Below, piece by piece: positions 49,253 through 63,617 of a stretch of 64,000 nt of DNA. Origin of the DNA: Argopecten irradians (lineage: Eukaryota > Mollusca > Bivalvia > Pectinida > Pectinidae); the NCBI RefSeq assembly GCF_041381155.1, contig NC_091135.1, positions 4,357,620 to 4,421,619 of the forward strand, given 5' to 3'. The first letter of the stretch is position 1. Every line of letters starts with the position of its first letter. Below the pieces are notes generated by a model. It was not told where the DNA came from. It saw nothing but the letters and a program-made list of their open reading frames with translations, and ran no database searches. A program made the translations under genes and the position numbers.

Positions 49253-52200
49253 CTAGTTGTCTGGTTTACTTTTCAGTGCATCCCAGTACTTGTTTACTTC
49301 TATACCTTCCCAATCCTTGTTGTTCAATGGTTTCATGAACCTGTGAATGAAAGTTTTATTCGTCAAAGCGGTACCTTACCATAAGAACGCTTATCGTTCA
49401 GAAAAAATGTGATTGAAACTAACATCGTCTTTTGAAAAACAGCTTGTCATGGCTGAAATTAAACCCCGTGTGAATTTCTACGAGAATCACATCTACAGTA
49501 GTTGCGAAGAGAAAATAAATCATATAACATTTTAATTGAAAGCTTGATAAATTAAACGTAAAAAGTGATATAACGTCAAAATCTTTTCTTCATACTTTGA
49601 TTAATCGTTATTCATTTTCTGCTTCATTTTTTGTTGTTGTTGCCTCAAACGCATTTTTGTCTTAGATTTGTATGACTTCTAAACTCGTATTCCATGTCTT
49701 ATAAAATGTTTTTGTTTCAATGCTTACTTCTCTATGACCTCACGACTCGTTTGCTCCTCAAGGTCGGTCAGTGGCGTGTAGTAACAATCCAAGTTCTTCT
49801 TAGCATTGACAAGGCTGGCAAACAACAATGAAAAGATTGACAAGGCAGGTAAACAACAATGTATAGATTGACAATGCAGGTAAACAACAATGTATAGATT
49901 GACAATGCAGGTAAACAACAATGTATAGATTGACAATGCAGGCAAACAACAATGTATAGATTAACAAGGCAGGCAAACAACAATGTATAGATTGACAATG
50001 CAGGTAAACAACAATGTATAGATTGACAATGCAGGTAAACAACAATGTATAGATTGACAATGCAGGTAAACAACAATGTATAGATTGACAAGGCAGGTGA
50101 CAAGCGTAAACAACAATGTATAGATTGACAATGCAGGTAAACAACAATGTATAGATTGACAATGCAGGTAAACAACAATGTATAGATTGACAATGCAGGT
50201 AAACAACAATGTATAGATTGACAATGCAGGTAAACAACAATGTATAGATTAACAAGGCAGGCAAACAACAATGTATAGATTAACAATCTTGTAGATTGAT
50301 TATGCAGGTAAACAACAATGTATAGATTGACAATGCAGGTAAACAACAATGTATAGATTAACAATCTTGTTACGGAAATATATTTTCGCGAATTATTTTG
50401 ACCTGTGAAATTTAACAGCACCCAAAAATACACTGGTTTTTCGTAGAATTAAACGTGTACAATATGGATAGCAATATAAAATTCCCATTATGGTGTACAA
50501 TAAATATGGTAAGAAAGTACTCCACAAACATTACACTTACCTGGCTGTGCTAAAAAGCGTGGTGGGTATATCTTGTCGGTGTGAAAAGGCCAAAGCCAGA
50601 CGGGAAATATCTACTCCTTTTTCCTGTTATACAAAAAATACCATCATGTAGTTTGAAAAACTACTTTATATGAAGACACAGTTGGAACATGTGGGTTTTT
50701 GAACTATAAAATGACTTATAGATAACATTAAAACATAACTTAACGAAATATTAGAATACTCATATCAATAACGAACATGATTTTATGGTCGTCTAAAGGA
50801 GATACAATATCCATTGACGATAAACACACGAACAGAAAGCTACTACTGTTTACTTATTAACGTTCAATTTTATTCTGAAGTATATCAGGAAGAATAAGGA
50901 GAAAAAGTATCGTTACTAATGGGCTTAAAGTAAAGCCATCAGTGATGTTGCTTACCCGGCAGTACGCTGCAGCTTTTGCACAACTGTCCTTGACCTCTTG
51001 CTGAGCTGGATGCCAGGAGGCGGGACCTCGATCCGTCAGCAGACCCATACCGATGGGGGAGGCGTTAACCACGCCCACTCCCTTCTCCTAATTTGAATAT
51101 GTAAAAATGTAGATAATTTTGTTATTGTTTTAATTTCATATGTAAAAATTTTCAATTTAATACTTTTATTATGTATTGTTTATATGATATTACAGTATTT
51201 GATTGCTTCTTTGTTCCATGCATTTCCATGTATTATCGCCCATGCTTATTCCGCAAAAATAATGGAGTGTCCCATGAACATTAATAGCACGACGATGTGA
51301 TATCGTACTGAGGACGAAGCAAGAATTTGTATTAAAAGAAAAAAATCACCAACTCTGTTAACTGATAACACGGTAACAAATCTTGTATAATGAATTGAAA
51401 CAAGTTGATATTAAAATAGCTGGGTGTATGTATACCTTGAAGTAAGGTAGATGTTCAGCCAAAGAGTTGTCATTCAAGCAGGCATGACAGTACGTAAGTA
51501 TGGTGTCAATCTTCACCGTACTTCGTTCAAGTACTTTTCTGATTAAAAAAATATTCAATAACTTCAAAAATAGAATCAAGAGAATTCGATTATATTCTTC
51601 AAAATGTTCATATTTTTTGCATCCTTTTCATTTCATCATTTGCCTTCCTTTAAAGAATAAAGAATAACCAGGTTTCAGAACCAACTCCATTGCAAACGTC
51701 TCATTTTAAGCATTTATCCCCAAAAGAAAAAGAACGCATCTATCATTTAAAATTTGCGTCCTGATAAAAAAAGGTGGCTGAACCATAAAGATCATGCTAC
51801 ATAAATACATTTTCGGGCAATACACATGTGTATCTTGACAACAATTAAAAGTACCATTCCTAATCATAATTCTATGGTAGGTGGTATCGACTATGTCGTA
51901 CTATCGCATTGGCGACCCCACCAAGCGACAGTGCGATATCAACCATAATATAATTTACAGCAAGTCTGCATTATTGTTTTATCATGGGGAACTTCAAATG
52001 AACAAATAATTGAGGAGGAAACTTACCTGAAGTTACCCAGCGGATATCCTGTTATACCTATAAATCTAGCTTTCCCGCTCTCTTTGACCTTCTGTAAGGC
52101 GGGTAATGTCTCGTTCACAATGATATCAAGATTTGGAGCAAATTCCATATCATGCACCTGCAAAAGGAACGAAGGGAATGAGGTATCTTTAGGACCAGGA

Positions 52201-55200
52201 AGGAATGAGTAATTGGACTTGGCATAATACAAGATAATTTGACTGGGTATGGATATATGTTTAGTTTGGCTACAAGAGAATATATATGCGAGATTTGGAA
52301 TAACACATCATGTCTTATGGTTGGAGCCACGAGAGATCAAATAAAACATATGGGGCACCATGAATTCTTCTAGGGAAAACGTGTCTTCTTCAAATTGACT
52401 ATTATTTGTTTTCATATTCATTGAAATCACTTTGTTAGGAAAATTTCTTTGCATTTCAACATTATACCACTACGAAAAACATTCTTGATTCTTTTATCCT
52501 ATATACGTTTTGTACAGACCTGAATAACGTCCACGTATTCTAAACCAAGACGTTGCAGACTTTCATCAACACTCTGTATAGTCCTCTCGGCCCGGAAGTC
52601 AAACATCCTTTCCGGTTCCGGGAAATATCTGCCAACCTTAGTTGTGACGTAGTAAGCCTCTCTTGGAACTCCTTGTAAACCCTGAAAATGTATCAGATTT
52701 CAAAACATAACCTTAAATGTATTTCTTATGCTATCTATAAGACATGAAGTGTATCCCAAAAGACCATGCCGATTTTAACCGCCTTGCATAACACTTGACA
52801 CCTTCAAACAAATAGTTTTCGAGGCTTTGAAAGCCAACATTTTCGAGATTATATGCGCCATGGTTTTCGAGACTTCGATAAGATATATAATTATATGTAA
52901 ACAGATAATCTCCACCTTAATATACCTAGATCCACCTCGTGGTTTGTGTTTGACGTACCTCACCAAGAACTGTTTCGCCTTTCCCGTGTCCATACCAAGG
53001 TGCTACGTCTATGTAGTTGATGCCATTCCTGATAAGATATTTGACGACTTGGTGCGATTCTGAATTGTTCGTCTCCCGGAACACACTCCCAAGAGCTGAT
53101 GCACCTGTTATACACATGAATTATCATAATGGATGTATAATTTAAATTTCCTTAAAAACTCTTCACTTTACTCCTGCGGTGAGCGGCGATCTTTCTTGTG
53201 AACTTTGGCCTCTGTCGCAATATACTGACATTATAAGCGATTGTGATGGTGTTTGTTCCTGCTAAGAGCTCAATCGGTATTTAGGCTATGGGACGAATGG
53301 TCTTCCCATTGTAAGTATATGCTGCGACAAGGTTTGGTGCGCTTGCTACTTTAGCCTATGCCTCATTGAGGCAGCAATATAAATTTTGGACGAGTTCCGC
53401 CATTGCAAGGAAACACAATCGAAACTACTGCAGTCTCCCATAACAAACTGTAAACCATCATGTTTTCGTGGCGACTCATTTTCGTATTTGCATGCCCCAC
53501 AACATTGCACGTCGATTCCGCTAACGGACTTACACTATCTGTAGTCCGCGGATTCTAAATCCCGCGAAATTAAATTGCACACAAAAAAATAGCAGGTTTG
53601 CAGCATCCGCCCAACCACACGTATATATTGTATAGTTTTACAAGGAAATCGACCAGATGACAGAATGGATAGTTTTTCCTGGTTTCAATCAACTAACTAC
53701 TTTGAGGTGCGTTCAGTGTGAGGTCAGTTCTATATCTGTGCTACTGAGAACGCGCACGAGTTCGTGTCGAGTTTCTTTGTGATAGCGGGTAACACTTACA
53801 TATACTGTCACATCTAGCTGTTCCATTATTTTATATCATAATATCATACATGAGATTCATATTACTGACTCCGACAAGTCTCGACTATAGGGGACAGATT
53901 CCGCAGTTTTTCCACACAAGTGCTCAACTGAAACGCCTTTGTTAGTAGATAATACCTTTAACATTAATACAAATCAGCACTTCGGAGCAACTAGCACAGT
54001 AGAAATATGAAACGTTATTACCGTGTTTGGTGAACAACAATATCCAATGTGAGTTATTGTAGCAGAAACATATATACATAGAGATTGGAAACTCCTGCTT
54101 TATCTATGTCGACAGGCAGAGGGACCTCCGTTTTAAAGACATTTTCCCTTAGCTAACTACTTTTAAGTGTTTTCTTTTAAACATGATATTTTTGGCATCA
54201 ATACAAAGTTTAAACATTATGTCATGGTTTGATGTGACTAGTTTTCAAGACTGATGTTATTTGCAATGATTTTTGAAGGCATCAACATGACCAATTTTAC
54301 CTGTTTTTTTCGAAAATCAGGCATTCAAAGCCGGAAGTGCATTTTATATATCTGAACATTACTGAACTTTTATAACATATCAAAGTTATTCTACTGTATT
54401 TGACAATTTAAGAGTTTGTTAAAAAAAACTGGGCACATACAGAGGTACATCTTCCGATCGTAAAAATGGCGGAGTTACCAATCTCTCTAATATATGTTTC
54501 TGATTGTAGAAAAGATGGGACAAAGAAGAAATTCAAACAATGTTGGGCAGAACATTGTCGAAATCTGTAGTAATTGTAATATTTCGCACGCTCTCGCGTT
54601 TTTAACATCAAATTGCATATGTTATTTCATCGCCCGCCCAACAATAAAACTTAAGAGATTATCACTGTTTTGTGATAGCCGCAAACACAGCAATACGGTG
54701 TCAGATTTTACCAATTAAACCGGTTTATATAATTTTTTGGCGAAGGGATTTCCAAAACTGGTTTGAAGCTAAAAACCGGTTTTAGGAAAACAAATGCCAC
54801 ATGAATTATAGCATCTTGGTTTCTGGTTACATTCCAACGAATAATATCTTACATCATTCTTTCACATTTAGTTTTGGTTATAATTCATGTCAGAAGGGAA
54901 TTACCAGATGGAAGTCATATCAAAGTATTTCCGGCAATCTTCGGAAATCCATTTTCTTCGGAGATAAGGGGAGTGGGGATATCATATCTATATCATATTA
55001 CATATATATATGGCTAGCAAAGGCATCATCGACAGTCCAGAGGTTACTATAACTGTCGCTATATCCATATGCAAGCATACCGGCAGTGGTAGTAACCACT
55101 GGAATATCGAGGATGAAACAAGGGGTGATAACTCTTACAACTCACCATAACTGATGACGGAAGGTTTCATCCCAGTACCACCCAGAGGGTTATACGTCAT

Positions 55201-56723
55201 TCTCTGGACGGCCTCCTTATCGTGGAAACCTTCCACGTATGTCACGGGCAGGCTGAAAACCAAAATAAAAATATATCGATTATCGCTAGGTCCATCATAG
55301 GCTGGTCTCTTCTGGTATAATGGTAACTGATCGCGATTATCGCTATCCTTGGATACCGAATGGTACTAGCATACATTTTTCGTTGTTATCGGCTGGAAAG
55401 TATCGTTTCTTAGGTATGTCGATTATCGAATCATGTGGTATCATTTCATATTTCAACTTTGTAAGCCGATTTTCGCGGCCACAGTAGCTGAAAAGTTCGT
55501 CACTTAGAACCGATAGGTGCGCCGATTATTAAGCATCGGCTCACACATATAACTCTTTTATCTCTTATCGAGATTCGCGATTATCATTAGCAGTGACTGG
55601 AATGTGTCTTCTCTTACTAGATTTTGATAAATCTTAAACGAATTAAAGCTATATTTGGTTTGAACTGTTTTTCTCCTATCTAGATTACATCGATTTAAAA
55701 ACTTTTCGGGAATTGGTTCGTGGTATGATATTACTGATGTGATTATTTTGATTTCGAACAATAATTTCAAATATCATTGTATACAGTTAGAATAACGTTA
55801 TCTGAAGAAATGGTTCCTGGGTCGACCATGCCTTATCGGTAAATGGTCAAACGTTGGACAGTCTGTGGCTTTGCTGAAGTCCGACTGAATCGGTACGAAG
55901 GTCCGAAAAGTTTCTGAATTTTGATCGATAAATATTATACTTAATTTACGTGAACAAACCTCTCAACATCATATGACACAGAATATATTTATCTTGCACA
56001 TGGATTTAAAATTATTTTAATTCTGTTTTTATTACAGAAATACGCATACATACCTATATATATTTTTCAATCTAATAAATAATGGCTTGGTGTTTTTTTT
56101 AAATCTGCCTTACCGTGTCACTGATTTGTATAAATAAAATATAACATAATTAGATCTAAGAATATTTTTCAAATCGTCGAACATCGATCGAACTTGTCCT
56201 TAATTAAGCAATCCACATTATTTTTAATTTGTTATAGTCACAAATTTATATAAAGATGTAGCATGATAAATGTAAAGTAAAACACAGCCAGAGTTAATCG
56301 GGCCTATATAGTATGTGTGTGTCTGTTGTAATGTACTACAGCTAAGCAGTTGATAAGGAGACATACGTCAAGTTTTACCACATAATTATAACAAGGGATT
56401 TTCACGTACAAAAAAATCCAGCTTTATTTTATTGGACCACATGTTTTGTTTATCACAAACCTGGTATAAAACATGCGAAAACAACCTATAGTGAGCTTTT
56501 ATATTCATGTTATTTGAATTACGGAAATTCGACATTCGTTCGTTAAGCTGACAAATCATACACATACATTCGTGTACGCCCCACCATCTGTCTGATAAGT
56601 GCCCAAGTGCATCAGCAGTAGAAGTAATGGATGGTTAATCAATAATCCGCGATACTCTATTGAAAAATGTTTGCATTCTATGTTTGATGATTTATAAAAA
56701 CCCACTCACCTTGCATCCGCCAT
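49253..56723 (-). CDS. L-galactose dehydrogenase-like aldo-keto reductase
   Basis: Ten coding exons on the minus strand: 56710-56723, 55146-55252, 52959-53104, 52520-52681, 52027-52157, 51436-51538, 50956-51087, 50541-50623, 49728-49814 and 49253-49340. All borders and phases agree and total 350 residues. The protein follows plant L-galactose dehydrogenase closely in order: GASALGSVF, GINYIDVAPWYG, GETVLGE, YYVTTKVGRY, ERTIQSVDESLQRLGLEYVD, KARFIGITGYPL, ILTYCHACLNDNSL, KGVGVVNASPIGMGLLTDRG and PASWHPA. The AKR tetrad is present as Asp73, Tyr78, Lys104 and His145, so an active NAD(P)-dependent sugar or aldehyde reductase/dehydrogenase is expected in the cytosol. The plant enzyme oxidises L-galactose on the way to ascorbate; the animal substrate is not established from sequence. 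The ninth exon begins inside a 31-bp tandem array that fills its upstream intron. Confidence 0.92.
49801..50365. repeat. 31-bp minisatellite grown over a splice acceptor, about 17 units
   Basis: Units read GATTGACAATGCAGGTAAAC followed by AACAATGTATA on the plus strand, with AAGG/AATG and GGT/GGC variants, one short insertion near 50097 and two irregular units near 50285 and 50350. Since 31 is 1 modulo 3, the minus strand stays open in all three frames, which produces several long but meaningless reading frames. The unit at the left end (49801-49830), GCATTGACAAGGCTGGCAAA followed by CAACAATG, contains the real 3' splice site of the aldo-keto reductase gene's ninth exon. Confidence 0.9.
53105..55145. 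other. Intron of the aldo-keto reductase gene
   Basis: This holds the family copy of the short inverted-repeat element at its upstream end (55024-55122). Nothing else was recognised; short open frames are chance. Confidence 0.5.
55024..55122. mobile_element. Short inverted-repeat element (MITE), family copy 2
   Basis: CATCATCGACAGTCCAGAGG followed by TTACTATAACTG pairs with GGTAGTAACCACTGGAATAT followed by CGAGGATG. The arms match those of the element at 8331-8410. It lies in the intron between the second and third exons of the aldo-keto reductase gene. Confidence 0.65.
55253..56709. other. First intron of the aldo-keto reductase gene
   Basis: AT-rich. Between about 55290 and 55560 several diverged ATTATCGCTA/GATTATCG strings recur, hinting at an old tandem repeat. 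No exon recognised. Confidence 0.4.
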
Positions 56724-58029
56724 CTTTCCGGAGCGTATTGGAGCGTCTGATGTGGTGTTTTGTGGTGAATAATCTACTCAACTGTTACAGACTTGTGTTG
56801 ACGTCTCAACAGCCGTTATCATGATCTTTGTCCTCAGCGTCCGAAGGGAGTTAACTCTATCGTATTAACATTGTCTACAATATTTTGCAAGAGACTGCTG
56901 ACCACACAAAGAAAAACGCTTATAAAAATATACCCATAGCTATAAAGTTGTTTTTTGTCTTCAAATTGTCTGATTTTTTACACCAGTGTATAGTACGAGT
57001 GAAAATATAAAGTTTCCATCTCCAGAGATAAAATTGAACTGCTATTATAATGAATAATTATTTTATATAAAACAAACAAGGAATATTTTGTAATTTTTAC
57101 GTCGCTAGTATCTACCCTAGACTCAAACTAGTGTGTATGTATTTCAATCCGCCGCGATATCTTTAATTTCTACACTTTAAATTCATTCCCGTTGACTAAT
57201 TTAGTTCCATCCATTGGGGCACAAATGTGAAAAAAAATTAACATGAAATAATCAAATGCACATAGATTATGCTCCAACAATTAACTTAGATGCACCTAAT
57301 ATTAAGTTTAATATAAACCTTATAAATATTTCACTGACAAAGATGTAATAAAATAGGAATAACACAATCTGATAGGAACAGTTTAACCATTTCCAACACG
57401 AAATGACATGAAATAGAAACTGTACCGTCATTTTAACGGGTTTCCGACTGGTAAGTGTAGTATGTAAGATCAGGAAACGCATTTCTCTTCTTCTAGTAGT
57501 GATGTATTTTCTAGTCACCATGTTGAGATGTTCTCTCATGTTTGTTGCATATGTATTCTCGCAACGACAGTTTGTGGCTTTGTAGTCACCCGATCGTCAA
57601 TTCTATAGTCGGCATCAACTTTGAATTGATTGAAATACATGCACATATCCACAACTTAGAATGAATTAATGATTATTTCCTCCGGCAATTACTTTTGCTG
57701 CTTGTTCATTTCTGATGGCTTACCTGTTCTCGCACATCTAACTGTAATCGTCTTGTCTGTGTAAACTTACGGTCTTCGTTCCTATGTTCATCACAAGAAT
57801 CGAATAACTGTACACTGTAGTTGACTGCATGACATAAGTTTTGAAGTTGAGCGTCAATCTCTGCATACTTTGAAAAGTAAGACTTTGTAGACCTGTGGTA
57901 AGTCACTATTTTTTTCGACTAAAATGCCATCAGTTTAACTATGACATAGCCCAGGGATGCATATTGTGATTCATTGTGATTCATTGTGATAGTAACCCCT
58001 GGAATATCGTCATGTGAAGTGTTCATAAC
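56724..58029. other. Upstream region of the aldo-keto reductase gene
   Basis: Should hold its promoter and 5' leader, since the start codon is at 56721-56723. No TATA box or other site could be assigned. No additional gene was recognised. Confidence 0.4.
57960..58012. mobile_element. Truncated copy of the short inverted-repeat element
   Basis: ATTCATTGTGATAGTAACCC followed by CTGGAATATCGTCATG is one arm of the element seen at 8331 and 55024. The opposite arm is missing. GATTCATTGT is duplicated next to it. Confidence 0.5.
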
Positions 58030-58940
58030 GATTACATTTCTCTACTAGTGGTACACGATTCCCCCCCCCCAATAAATCGGCCATATAAGTATTTACGTCA
58101 ATTCACCATATACTTCACTCAATTCGACCACTTTTAGCTGCGTTTTTTTTCTGTTTTTTCTTTTACTTAAAGGTTCATCTTCACAAATACCTCATGCGGT
58201 TTTCTCTCTCTCTTTTTTCTCATCAAATTCCAATTATCAAAATCCAAAATGACTGCCTGTCAGCTATTTTATTGCACGATCAGTCCCAAATTGAAATATG
58301 CAAAATAAACGCCCGCGAGGAGACGATATGTAGCATTGTATAGATCACTTCAGCACTTTCTGAGAAAGATTTTTTATAATTTTCAACTATCAAAATCTAA
58401 TATGGTTATCTGTCCGCCATTTTGTTTTCTGATCCGCCATTAATTGCATAATGCACAACTAGGGCCCGAGGGGAGTCTACCTATAGACTCTGCTAAATCG
58501 AGGGGAGTCTACCTATAGACTCTGCTAAATCGAGGGGAGTCTACCTATAGACTCTGCTAAATCGAGGGGAGTCTACCTATAGACTCTGCTAAATCGAGGG
58601 GAGTCTACCTATAGACTCTGCTAAATCGAGGGGAGTCTACCTATAGACTCTGCTAAATCGAGGGGAGTCTACCTAAAGACTCTGCAAAATCGAGGGGAGT
58701 CTACCTATAGACTCTGCAAAATAGCGAAAACAACTTTCAACTGCCAAAATCCAAGCATGTCAGCCATCTTGTTGACGGATCGGTCCCAAAATCCAACATA
58801 CAAAGAGGGGCATATGAGAACCTACATATGAAATTTGAGAAAGATCCTTTCAGTACTTTCAGAGAAATAGCGGTTAACGAACGGACGGACGGACGTTAGG
58901 GATATCCCACAGTCTGATGATGGTGGGCTAATAAAAGGTG
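58030..58940 (+). mobile_element. Dispersed element containing a 32-bp tandem array
   Basis: Repeated internal strings such as CAAAATCCAA, GTCCGCCATTTTGTT, CGATCAGTCCCAAA/CGGTCCCAAAATCC and TTCAGCACTTTCTGAGAAAG/TTCAGTACTTTCAGAGAAAT, with a CGGACGGACGGACG run before GGGATATCCCACAG, indicate one non-autonomous repeat made of several diverged segments. Similar GGACGGACGGAC ends are known to me from other bivalve repeats. Boundaries are approximate. Confidence 0.5.
58469..58725. repeat. 32-bp tandem array, eight units, each able to form a hairpin
   Basis: The unit is AGGGGAGTCTACCTATAGAC followed by TCTGCTAAATCG. Six units are essentially identical and the last two carry A substitutions. Within each, GAGTCT and AGACTC are separated by ACCTAT and can pair. 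There are no unique spacers, so it is not a CRISPR array. Confidence 0.9.
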
Positions 58941-60986
58941 TGAAAAATACAACAATACATATTACCAATGATACATTTTATTTAGTTATCAATTATTTCT
59001 TTAGGATGGTCATTTTGACAACAAAAAATCTCGCGCTGAATGCTTTCAATTGTTCAAAATGACAGAGAGAAAATTGTTCAAATGGATACATATACTGTAG
59101 CAACGCAGACAACGTGCTACACATTGAAGGTTACCATAGAGAAAGATACCAATGAAGATATATTCGGATGAAAATAAAATCTTAACAAAGTACAGCATAC
59201 AAAAATTTAAATAGAACAACCATGTTAAAAAGTATATTTATTTACCTACTGTTCGTTTGCCTGAGAAGAAACCACATTTCTGGTATTTCTATTTAATTTT
59301 AAATCCACAGAAAAAAATCCCACCATCATGTAGAAGAATGTAAAATAAATAATAGAGTCAAAATGAACTTTTTTTTCTTTTACAGTGTACATATTGTGTG
59401 CTTAGTTTAAACTTTCTTTTAAAACGAACAATAATGGAATAAACGCATTCGAACGATCGATGCACAATATATTTACATAGATATCAAAGCGTTTAATATT
59501 AGATGCCGTTCACACATACTCACACACACACACTTTCACTCCATAAATGGGACAAATCCTATGGAGAAGCACTTTAAAAATTATACAAGATTCTACAATG
59601 CAATTGTTCGTTTTTCCCATTCGTCTTGACCACATTTAAGGTGAAACGTGAAACATGTACTTTAAATACAGAAATTATTTATTACAATTGACTATCCGCA
59701 AACTGAACTCTCAATGGACAAATCCACCATAGAAAGTAGAATATCCTACATGTAAATCCTACAATGTGTTAGACCTGCAGTAACCAATATAGTTCTTGCC
59801 CTACATAATGACGCTGTAGACGCTTTATGTGGATTTAGAGAGATTTTTACATTTGTTAAAAATGCTCCACCGCCGATAGAGCATAAATAATTTTCATCAT
59901 TTGAACAATAATTGGTGTTTAATCGTGTATATATATATATGCCTAATTGACACAAAAATAATATAAAATAATTAAATTCGCCTTTGGTGCATGCGCAATC
60001 AGTAATTCATTCCATATAGTGCCACGGAATTTTTTCGGGATGCAATTAATTATTTTTCATATTTTTAACTCGAAGTAAAATTAGAAGCTCAAACTTTTCA
60101 ATGGTGGTAATGATGTAAAATAAGTAACTTTTGTAACTGAAGAAAAATACTAAATCGTCTGCTCCTGTTTGTGATAATGAAAAAAACTATATGCCAGCGG
60201 TGGAGCATCTTTAAGAAACCATATGTGATACCAAAGTTCATGAAACAGTCATAGTTTAAAACATCCTGAAGTTCTGACTTAGCCAATCACAGATGACGAG
60301 TTACGTCATTTTGTGACTTGACTAAGACTGTTTCAGGACCCTAAGAACACGTTTAATCAATAGCTACATAGTACGTTTATTCTTTAGCTCAATACAAAAC
60401 ACGCATAGCTCTACAAGACTTGTATACCAGTCGGGTTGATCTTGTCAATCTTGCAAGAAAGAAACAAATATCAGAAAGCATCAAACATCTAAACCTCATA
60501 GAAAATATTATCTCTCTACAGACGATAACTTTAACATACTTAGTATATTTTCAAACAACAATAGATAACCTGAAAATGGCCCTACATGTTTTAATTTATT
60601 TTAAAAAAATAACCAAGAAGCCCCTGGAAATGAAGCATGTTTCGAAAGTGCTGGAAATAATTGGCACTGCATACTCAGTTCATGTTACAAGGAAAACTTA
60701 AATATCATTCATAAAGCTAATCTGCTGATTTTGTATTTTATTTCTTTACATTACACCTTCATGTTTTGTTATCATAAATCAATTTTGGTGGAAAGCAATC
60801 ACACAATCATATTTGTCACTAAAATATTTCTCTTGAAAATAACTTCATACATTGTACAAAGTATAAAACAAGAACTTTTTCATCCCTTTCATTTGAGTGA
60901 AACACTTCTCCATTTACAATAGTATACAACATTTTATAGCAAAATGCTATAAATAAACATTCCTGCCAATCTATGCCAAATTTGAT
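58941..60986. other. 3' flank of the Arf gene
   Basis: AT-rich. It holds a CA microsatellite near 59520-59540 and the MITE at 59858-60214. A direct-repeat-free open frame at 60420-60701 (+) has no recognised motif. The 3' untranslated region of the Arf transcript lies at the right end. Confidence 0.4.
59858..60214 (+). mobile_element. About 357-bp MITE, family copy 2
   Basis: TTAAAAATGCTCCACCGCCG at the left and CAGCGGTGGAGCATCTTTAA at the right form terminal inverted repeats of about 20 bases. The interior matches the copy at 62374-62745 almost base for base, for example TGGTGCATGCGCAATCAGTA and GTGCCACGGAATTTTTTCGG. It is located downstream of the Arf gene. Confidence 0.85.
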
Positions 60987-63526
<2,540 letters not shown>

Positions 63527-63551
63527 TTATTTTCTGCAATGAAACAGAAAT

Positions 63552-63617
63552 ATAGAATATCTCCATCTCCTTCTTACCAAACAATCATTTAAACAGATTT
63601 GAAAACGCACTTCCCAT
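63552..63617 (-). pseudogene. Decayed duplicate of the Arf first coding exon
   Basis: The minus strand from 63617 reads MGSAFSNLFK, a TGA stop, then LFGKKEMEIF. This aligns without gaps to the first 21 codons of the intact Arf ([21 protein letters not shown]) and even better to canonical animal Arf1 (FANLFKGLFGKKEM). DNA identity includes AAGAAGGAGATG and TTTTCAA. Similarity ends after about 22 codons, so the P-loop is missing. It lies on the same strand, 60-120 bases upstream of the intact exon, beyond the acceptor at 63534-63535 and therefore in the leader intron. A tandem exon duplication of which one copy decayed is the likeliest origin. Confidence 0.75.

Noticed and set aside
49768-50433. 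Long minus-strand frames reading SIYTLLFTCIVNLYIVVYLH repeats
   Set aside because: They are the three-frame translation of the 31-bp intronic minisatellite, not a protein.
58469-58725. CRISPR-like array of palindromic repeats
   Set aside because: Units are contiguous with no unique spacers, and the context is an animal genome.
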